A DNA stretch of 64,000 nt, taken from contig CM053337.1 of NCBI GenBank assembly GCA_028583605.1, positions 16,803,664-16,867,663 on the forward strand. Reading direction: 5' to 3'. The stretch comes from Dastarcus helophoroides. Lineage: Eukaryota > Arthropoda > Insecta > Coleoptera > Bothrideridae. The position numbers were made by a program, and so were the translations under genes. The notes beneath the pieces were generated by a model. The model saw nothing but the letters and a program-made list of their open reading frames with translations, was not told the origin of the DNA and did not search any database. Shown here piece after piece: positions 8,950 to 19,200 of this stretch (position 1 is its first letter; each line of letters opens with the position of its first letter).

Positions 8950-11900
8950 GGCGCCGAATGACAACCTGTTTCAAAAAACAACTTCTAGAAGTGACACAAA
9001 TTGAAATTGAAATTTTGAGATTGGTGACAGAATTTTGAGTTCAAAATGGATACGTCAAGATTACAATTGTCGAGAAATCCTTCAAAGTTGTAAGACTCGA
9101 GTTGTAAGACTCGAAATTTTAGAAAAAATATGAACATTTTTCGAGTAAATTGAAAAAATTGAGAAAAAAATCGAAATTTTCAATTTATTCTCAAAATGTC
9201 GTCTTTTTTTGAAAGTTGTAACCTAAGACTAGAAATTTTTAGAAGATTAAATTAAAATTTCGATTTTTAATTAGAAATTGTGATTTTAAATTCAAAATTT
9301 TATAAAAAAATATAAACAATTCTGGACTGAACTGAAAAAATTGAGAAAAAACTTGAAATTTCCAATCTACTTTAAAAATTGCCTCTTTTTTCATAATTTG
9401 TAACTTAAAACTTGAAACTTAAAAAAAAAATTATTACAGTTTCGATCTGAAATTCAAAGTTTTACGAACGACGTAAACATTTTTGGTTTACATTGAAAAA
9501 ATTAAGAAAAAAGCTGAAATTTGTAATTTACTTTAAAACTGTCCTCTTTTTCATAATTGTAACTTAAAACTAGAAACTTTTAAAAGGAAATGTTACAGTT
9601 TCGATTTGAAATTCAAAATGTGACGAACAAAGTTAACATTTTTGGTTTACATTGAAAAAAATTGAGAAAAAAGTCAAAATTCTTAATTTACCTTCAAAAT
9701 TTCGTTTTTTCTTCAAAGTTGTAACTTAAAATTCGAAATTTTCAGTAGAGTGTTAAAATTTTAATTTTCAATTCGAAATTGTGCTTTTCAATTTGAAATT
9801 TTAGAGAAAATGTCAACATTTCTTGACTGAACTGAAAAAATTGAGAAAAAGGATGAAATTTGTAATCTATTTTTAAAATTTCCTATTTTTCCATAATTCT
9901 AACTTAAAACTTGAAACTTTTAACAGCAAATGTTACAGTGTCGATATGAAATTTAAAATTTGACGAACGACGTAAACGTTTTTGGTTTACATTGAAAAAA
10001 TTGAGAAAAAAGTCAGAATTTTTAATTTACTTTCAAAATTTCGTCCTTTCTTCAAAATTGTAACTTAAGACTCAACATTTTCAGAAGAGTGTTAAAATTT
10101 TAATTTTCAATTCGGAATTTTGATTTTGAATTCGAAATTTTAGGAAAAATATTAACATTTCCTAATTAAATTGAAAAAATTGGAAAAAAGTCGAATTTTG
10201 AACTCGACTTTTAAAATTTCCTCTTTTTTCGTAATTGTAACTTAAAACTTGAACTATTTAAAAGAAAATGTTACAGTTTCGATCTGAAATTCAAAATGTG
10301 ACGAACAAGGTTAACATTTTTGGTTTACATTGAAAAAATTTGAGAAAAAAGTCAAAATTCTTAATTTACCTTCAAAATTTCGTCTTATCTTCAAAGTTGT
10401 AACTTAAAATTCGAAATTTTCAGTAGAGTGTTAAAATTTTAATTTTCAATTCGAAATTGTGGTTTTCAATTTGAAATTTTAGAGAAAATGTAAACATTTC
10501 TTGACTGAACTGAAAACATTGAGAAAAAAGGTGAAATTTGTAATCTACTTTTAAAATTTTCTATTTTCCCCTAATTGTAACTTAAAACTTAAAACTTTTA
10601 ACAGCAAATGTTACAGTGTCGATATGAAGTTTAAAATTTGACGAACGACGTAAACGTTTTTGGTTTACATTGAAAAAATTGAGAAAAAGGTCAGAATTTT
10701 TAATTTACTTTCAAAATTTCGTCTTTTCTTCAAAAATGTAACTTAAGGCTCAAAATTTCTAGAAGAATGTTAAAATTCCGATTTTTAGTTAATAATTGTG
10801 GTTTTAAATTCGAAGTTTTATAAAAAATATAAACATTTTTGACTGAAATGAAAAAATTGAAAAAAAAGTTGAACTTTGTAATCTACTTAAAAATTTCCCC
10901 TTTTTCCATAATTGTAACTTAAAACAAGAAACTTTTAAAAAAGAATGTTACGGTTTCGATCTGAAATTAAAAATTTGACGAACGACGTAAACATTTTTGG
11001 TTTACATTGAAAAAATTGAGAAAAAAGTCGAATTTTTTAATTTACTTTCAAAATTTCGTCTTTTCTTCAATTTTTCTTCAAAGTTGTAACTTAAAATTGG
11101 GAAATTTTCATAAAAGTGGTATAATTTCAATTTTAGATTCGAAATTTTAGAAAAAATGTCAACAATTTTCCGGTTAAATTGATAAGATGGAGAAAAAAGT
11201 CGAAATTTCCAATTTGCTTTAAAAGTTCCGTCTTTTTTGAAAAATTGTAACTTAAGATTTGAAATCTTCCACAAAAATGTTAAAATTTTGATTTTGAATT
11301 TCATGTTGTAGAAAAAATGTAATCGTTTCTGGCTTGCATTAAAAAAATTGAAAAAAAAGGCAAAATTTCTAATAATATTTTTTCAAGTTTCATCTTTTCT
11401 TAAAAATTGTAACTTGAACCATGAAATTTCCAGAAAATGTTAAAATGTTAATTTAAAATTTTATTTCATTTATTTATTTTATTCTTTTTAAATACGTTAA
11501 TATTTGTGGCTTTAATTAAAACCATTGCGGAAGAAATCGAAATTTCCAATTTACTTTAAAAATTTCATCTTTTCGTCTAACAAATTGTAACTTAAGGGTT
11601 GTAATATCCAGTAACACGTTAAAATTGCTATTCTAAATCCGAAATTTTATAAAAATGTAAAACATTTCTGGTTTCAACTGAAAAGTTTGAAAAAAAAAGT
11701 CCAAATTTCTAACTTTTAAAGGTTACGTCGTTTTTTCAAAATTGTAACTTAAGCCTCGACATTTCCACAAAAATATTAAACATGTTGATTTAAAAATCTA
11801 AAATTTTAGAAAAAAAAGTTAATTTTTTTGGTTTTTATTGATACTGTTGCGAAAAATATCAAAATTTCTGATTTATTTTTAAAAGTTCATCTTTTCGTAT

Positions 11901-13090
11901 AAATTGTAACTTAATAAGTTGTAATGTCCAGGAAAACGTTAAAATTGCAAATCTGAATTTTAATTTTTATAAAAAATGTAAACATTCATGATTTAAACTG
12001 AAAAGTTTAAAAAAACGTCGAAATTTCTGATTTTTGAAAATTTCGTATATTCTTAAAAATTGTAACTTAAACTTTGAAATTTCCAGAAAAATATTAAAAT
12101 ATCGATTAAGAAATTCACAGTTTTAAAGAAAACGTTAATATTTTTGGCTTCAACTGAAACGATTACGAAAAAAGTCGAAATTTCCGATTTATTTTTAAAA
12201 TTTCATCTTTTTGTCGTCCAAATTGTAATTTAGGAGTTGTAATATCCAGTAAAACGTTAAAATTGCTATTCATAATCCGAAATTTTATAAAAAATATAAA
12301 ACGTTGCTTGTCTGAACTGAAAAGTTTGAAAAAAAAGTCCAAATTTCCAATTTTTAAAGGTTTCGCCCTTTCTTCAAAATTGTAACTTAAGCCTTGACAT
12401 TTCCAGAACAATATTAAACATGTTGATTTAAAAATCTAAAATTTTAGAAAAAACGTTAATTTTTTTGGTTTTAATTGATACCGTTGCGAAAAATATCAAA
12501 ATTTTTGAATTTACTTTTAAAATTTTATCTTTTCGTATAAATTGTAACTTAAAAAAGTTGTAATGTCCAGAAAAACATTAAAATTACGACTCTAAATTCT
12601 AATTTTTATAAAAAATGTAAACATTTCTGATTTAAACTGAAAAGTTTTAGAAAAAGTCGAAATTTCTAATTTTTAAAAATTTCTAATTTTTAAAAATTTC
12701 CTATATTCTTAAAAATTGTAACTTAAACCTTGAAATTTTCAGAAAAATATTAAAATATCAATTGGGAAATTCACAGTTTTAAAAGAAACGTTAATATTTC
12801 TGGCTTCAATTGAAACGAGTTCGAAAAAAGTCTGATTTATTTTTAAAATTTCATCTTTTTGTCGTCCAAATTGTAACTTAAGAGTTGTAATATCCAGTAA
12901 AACGTTAAAATTGCTATTCTAAATCCAAAATTTTATAAAAAATATAAAACATTGCTGGTTTCAACTGAAAAGTTTGAAAAAAAAGTCCAAATTTCCAATT
13001 TACATTCAAAATTACGTTTTCTCTACAAAATTGTAATTTAAGACTCCAAAAAAATGTTAAAATTTCGCTTCTAAATTCCAAACGATCGTC
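8950..13090. repeat. Degenerate tandem satellite, about 165-bp monomers, two higher-order periods
   Basis: From about 9.4 to 11.0 kb the word ggtttacattgaaaaaatt recurs near 9485, 9645, 9985, 10320, 10660 and 11000, mostly about 335-340 bp apart (a dimer unit). From about 11.5 to 13.0 kb the word gttgtaatatccagtaaaac recurs near 11600, 12237 and 12885, about 640-650 bp apart (about four monomers). There are no genes. Open frames here are low-complexity Lys/Phe/Asn strings. Confidence 0.88.
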
Positions 13091-13188
13091 GCGTCGATAT
13101 TGAACTTAAAACCCAAAAAAAAACCGAAAGGTGCAATGTTATTGAAATCTAATTATTGAAAATAAAAGATATTTCAGCAGATAATTTG

Positions 13189-13194
13189 TTTATT
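13189..13194 (-). terminator. AATAAA poly(A) signal of chitinase B
   Basis: AATAAA on the minus strand about 50 bp after the TAG stop (13244-13246). Confidence 0.7.
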
Positions 13195-13243
13195 TTCCTG
13201 TTTAATTTAACAACGGCCAAAAACAACAATTAAACTTGTTGTA

Positions 13244-16200
13244 CTACATATCATCAACCGATTCTTTTAAAGCTTCGTTAACAGCTGTTAAAAGTGGATA
13301 TTTCCCATTTCCACAAATCCCCCGGAAATCGTCGGTGTCCAAAGACCAAATCATCACGCCCCCCAAGTTCAAACTCTTGGCGAATTCAACCTTCTCTTTC
13401 AACGACCTTTGATCGTCGTATCCGACCCACTGATTATCCTTCAGAATGTGGGGCACCTTCTGCTCGTCGTCCCAGATGTACTCGTAAGTCGCCAGGAGGA
13501 GTTCGCAAATCTGGAAAAGCGCCATCATTGGAACAATCGAATAGTCGACAATCGAACAGTCTTATGTGTGGCCACCAATAGGTGGCGGTAGTATTAAGAA
13601 TCACACGGGCGACGACCGTTGATTCTATAGTACTTACTTGCCGGAACATTTACCGATATTCGAGTTGGATATACCAAAGTGACGAGATCTAACAAGATCG
13701 AAACCGTTCTTTGGTTTACTACGAATCCAATAAATGTTCATAACCTATTAGTCTTGTGGGGCTTTAGAATTAGGAGGTGGGGCATTAGAACAGGAGAACA
13801 GTTGATAATTTTGAATAGGGACTCACCTCGTTGTAGCCCAGGGTACCTTGGGTCATTGTATAGGGTCCGGCATTGCAGCCACCCCAAGTGGGAGCGTAGA
13901 GGTCGGTTTTGGTTGGGTCGGCTAAAGCGAAACCGCGTCCATAGGTGCCCAGCCCCAGGTTGAGTTTCTCCGCTGGGGCGCCTTTATCCAACCAGTGTTT
14001 GACGCCGGCAGCCTTTAAATCGATAAAACGCTAACGATAATGGAAAGAGCTTCCTTATTTGTGGTGGATTGGATTGGAAGTTTCTACCAAAATTCGAAAA
14101 TTTGGAACTGTTTTTATAAATTTCGAATGTTTCCTTATTTATGACTTTTTTTAAACTTTGAATGTTTACTTATTTGTGTCGAAACTTAAGACGTTTTTTT
14201 ATAAACTTTGAATGTTTCTTCATTGAGAATGAATTGGAATTGGCAGTATGCACCAAAAATAGAAAAATTGAGACTTTTTTTACAAACTTTGAATGTTTTC
14301 TCATTGGAGATGAATTGGAATTGGAAGTATGCACCAAAAATAGAAAAATTGAGACTTTTTTTGTAAACTTTGGATGTTTACTTATTTGCGTCGAAACTTG
14401 AGACTTTTTTTACAAACTTTGAATGTTTTCTCATTGGAGATGAATTGGAATTGGAATTATGCACCAAAAATAGAAAAATTGAGACTTTTTTTGTAATCTT
14501 TGAATGTTTACTTATTTGTGTCGAAATTTAAGACTTTCTTTTATAAACTCTAAATGTTTCCTCATTGGTAATGAATTGGATTTGAAAGTATGCACCAAAA
14601 CTTGAAAATTTGAGACTTTTTTTGTAAACTTTAAACTGTTTTATCGAAACAACTTTAAAAATTCGGCTTTCTTTCAAGGTTTGACGCCGGCAGCTTTTAA
14701 ATCGATAAAAAAAGTGAGGTCGATGATGAAATTGAATTAGATCGATGATGAAATTGAATTAGGTCGATGATGACATTGAATTGCACCAAATTTCAAATAA
14801 CATAACATTTTTCTAGGAGTTGTATCGACATTTCAACTTTTTTTTTATGTTCGGTCCCAATTTTATTATTTTTAAATTCAAAGTGTCGAAATTTCGATTT
14901 TTTTTCTTCTCAAAGTTCCACATTAGTTGCTATTTTTTCTAAAAAGGTCTCCACATTTGTCAACATATTTTTTTATCAGAATCTCATCTTTGAACTTTTT
15001 TGTTCGAAGCCTTAGAAACCTAACTCGAAAATTTGAGATTTTTTTAATAAATTTCGCAGGTTTTGTCGAAGCACAACTTTAATTTCAAAAATTTGATATC
15101 CTTTCTTAAATTATTGATATTTTTGTTAAAATTTCAAATCTCTTATTTTTTTTCCTAAAATTTTACCTGTCACATTTTTTTATTTCTAAAAATTATGATA
15201 TTTTATAAATATTTTGAGTTATTTTCAAATTTTTGACTTGAATCCGGACGAGTCGTTTTTCTTTTAGAAATTCTGAGAATTTTCTTCTATAAATTTCGAA
15301 ATTCTTTGAGGTTTTGCTTTTAATTTTGATACTTCCGTGTTAAACACAAAAATTTTGACTTTTTTTCCCCAAATTTTATGTTTAATTCGAAACTGGTTGA
15401 ATAAATTTGGAGCTTTGCTCAAAGTTTCGACCCTGAACTCAAAATTTCGACATTTTCTGGATATTGTGACTATTTTTAAATTTTTTTTTAAATTTCAACG
15501 CGTCGTCTTTTCTTTCAGAAATTTTAAAATTATTTTTGTATAAATTCCGAAATGTTTTGAGGTTTCGCTTTTAGTATCGATTTTGTTTGTCTTTAGCACA
15601 AAATTTCGACTTTTTTCCCTAAATTTCAAATTTATCTCGAACTTTTTGCATAAATTTGGAGTTTTGCTCAAAGCTTGAATTGTCACCTCAAAATTATAAA
15701 ATTTTTTCGATATGTTGACTACGTTTTCAAATTTTTTCCTTTAATCCTGTTGAAAATATCTAATTAGCCTTGTTACTGTTGCTAAGTTATTATTTATAAA
15801 CGACTGATTGATATTAGTTAATCTGTAATGTCATATTGTATTATATTTCCTTATGTTTGATCGTATATTTTGTATTAAGTGGTCAAGATTAAATAATCTA
15901 TAACGAATCTGTGGACTAATGAATTATAACGTAAACGACGATGATATTTTATAAATCCCAACATGTCGCCTTTTCTTTTAAAATATTTGAGACATTTTTT
16001 TTGTAAATTTCGAAATTCTTTGAGGTTTTACTTTTAATCTTAATTTGTTTGTCCTAATCCCGAAATTTCGACTTTTCCCTCAAATTTTATGTTTGACTTA
16101 AAACTGTTTGCATAAATTTGGAGTTTTACTCGAAGCTTCGACTCTGAACTTAAAATTTCCACATTTTCTGAATATTTTGACTACTTTTTCAATATTTTTA

Positions 16201-19200
16201 CTTTAATCTTAACGTGTCGTCTTTTTTTTTTTTCATTAATTTTGAATTTTTCTTTATAAATTCCGATATCCATTTTTGGTATCGATCTTTTTGTCTTAAT
16301 CGCAAAATGTTGACTTTTTTCTCCAAATTTGAAGTATAACTCGAAGCCTCTTGCATAAATTTGAAGTTTTGCTCAAAGTGTCGACTCTAAATCAAAAATT
16401 TTAAAATTTTCTGGACAACTTTTTAAGATTTTTTTACTTTAATCTCAACATGTCGTCTTTTCTTATAAAAATTTTGAGGCATTTCTTTTATGAGCTTCAA
16501 ATTTCCTTGAGGTTTCACTTTTAATCTCGTGATGTTGAAGCGTCAAGTTCAAAACTGAAAATTTAGGAAAAAAGTAGAAACATGCAAACAACTCGGAATT
16601 TAGAAGAAAACATTTAAAGTCAAAATTTCTGAAAAAGTCGAAATTTTGGAATTTCAAAGCTTACATTTCGATATTAATGTCAAGAAATTATATAAAACGA
16701 ACGTTAAAGTGTCTAGTTTTAAACTGGAAATTTGGAAAAAAGGAGAGAGATCGAAAAAGTTTGAATTTTGGAAGAAAACGTTTAAACTGAAATTTTCTGA
16801 AAAAAAAATCGAAATTTGGGTCGAGATTTCGATACTAATGTCTAGAAATTACATTAAAAAAAACATTAAAGTGTCAAATGCTAAACTGAAAATTTGGGAA
16901 AAAGTAGAGGCATCGAAAAAACTCGGAATTTAGAAGAAAACGTTTAAACCCAAAAGTTCCGAAAAAATCGAAATTTTGGAAGTTCAAAGCTTACATTTCC
17001 ATATTAAAGTCTAGAAATTTTATAAAACGAACGTCAAAGTGTCACGTTTTAAATAAAAAATTTGGGAAAAAGTAGACATCGAAAAAATTCGAAATTTTGA
17101 AGAAAACGTTTAAACTCAAATTTTCTGACCAAAAAATCGAAATTTCGGAATTTCGAAGCTTACATTTCGATATCAATGTCTAGAAATTTTATAAAACGAA
17201 CGTTAAAGTGTCAAGTTTTAAAGCTGAAAAATTTGAAAAAACAGTAGAGACATAAAAAAAAATCGAAATTTAGAAGAAAACGTTTAAACTCAAAATTTCT
17301 AAAAAAAAACCGGAATTTTGGTATTTTAAAGCTTACATTTCGATATTAGTGTCTATAAATTATATAAAACGAACGTTAAAGTGTCAAGTTTTAAACCGAA
17401 AATTTGGGAAACAGTGGAGACATCGAAAAAATTCGAAATTTAGAAGAAAACCTTTGAGCTCAAAATTTCTGAAAAAAAAATCGAAATTTTGGATTTCAAA
17501 GCTTACATTTCGATATTAGTGTCTATAAATTATATAAAACGAACGTTAAAGTGTCAAGTTTTAAACTGAAAATTTGGGAAACCGTGGAGACATCGAAAAA
17601 ATTCGAAATTTAGAAGAAAACCTTTGAACTCAAAATTTCTGAAAAAAAATCGAAATTTTGGAATTTCAAAGCTTACATTTCGATAATAATGTCTAGAAAT
17701 TATATAAAACAAACGTTAAACTGTCAAGTTTTAAACTTAAACCTTGAGAAAAAGTAGAGACATCGAAAAAATTCGAAATTTAGAAGAAAATGTTTAAACT
17801 CAAAATTTCTGAAAGAAAATCGAAATTTTGGAATTTCAAAGCTTAGATTTCGATATTAATGTCTAGAAATTATATAAAATCAACGTTAAAGTGTCAAATT
17901 GTAAACTGAAAATTTGGGAAAAAAGTAGAGACATCGAAAAAACTTGAAATTTAGAAGAAAACGTTTAAACTCAAAATTTCTGAAGAAAAAATCGAAATTT
18001 TGGAATTTCAAAGCTTACATTTCGATATTAATGTCTAGAAATTATATAAAACAAAACGTTAAAGTGTCAAATTTTAAACTCAAACCTTGAGAAAAAGTAG
18101 AGACATCCAAAAAATTCGAAATTTAGAAGAAAACCTCTAAACTCAAAATTTCTGAAAAAAAATCGAAATTTTGTATTTCAAAGCTTAAATTTTGATATTA
18201 TTGTCTAGAAATTATACAAAACTAACGTTAATATGTCAAGTTTTAAACAGAAAATTTGGAAAAAAGTAGAAGCATCGAAAAAAATTCGGAAATTTAGAAG
18301 AAAACATTTTAAACTCTAAATTTCTGAAAAAAATCAAAATTTTGGATGTTCAAAGCTTACATTTCAATATTAATGTCTAAAAATTATATAAACAAACGTT
18401 AAAGTGTCAAGTTTTAAACTGAAAATCTGAAAAAAGTAGAGACATTGAAAAAAGTCGAAATTTAGGAGAAAACGTTTTAAACTCAAAAATTTCTTTAGAA
18501 AATCGAAATTTTGGAATTTTAAAGCTTACATTTCGATATTTATGTCTAGAAATTATATTAAACGAACGTTAAAATGTCAAGTTTTAAACTTAAAGCTTGA
18601 GAAAAAGTAGGGACATCGAAAAAATTTGAAATTTAGAAGAAAACCTTTGAACTCAAAATTCCTAAAAAAATCGAAATTTTGGTATTTCAAAGCTTACATT
18701 TCGATATTAATGTCTAAAAATTATATAAAACGAACGTTAAAGTGTTAAGTTTAAAACTGAAAATTTGGAAAAAAGTAGAAGTATTGAAAAAACTCGGAAT
18801 TTAGAAGAAAACATTTAAACTCGAATTTTCTGAAAAAAATCAAAATTTTGGATGTTCAAAGCTTACATTTCAATATTAATGTCTAAAAATTATATAAAAC
18901 AAACGTTAAGGTGTCAAGTTTTAAACTGAAAATCTGAAAAAAAGTAGAGACATCGAAAAAATTCGAAATTTAGGAGAAAACGTTTAAACTCAAAATTTCT
19001 TTAAAAAAATCGAAATTTTGGAATTTCAAAGCTTACATTTCGATAATAATGTCTAGAAATTATATAAAACGAACGTTAAAGTGTCAAGTTTAAACTGAAA
19101 ATTTAAGAAAAAGTAGAGACATCGAAAAAATTTGAAATTTAGAAGAAAACGTTTAAACTCAAAATTTCTGAAAAAAAATCGAAATTTTGGTATTTCAAAG

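Noticed and set aside
13244..14012. A separate truncated chitinase made of only exons 4 and 5
   Set aside because: Phase, exon lengths and the missing 3' half of the gene at 20.8-22.1 kb all fit one gene with a long intron; no stop or poly(A) signal was seen after exon 3 at 20805.
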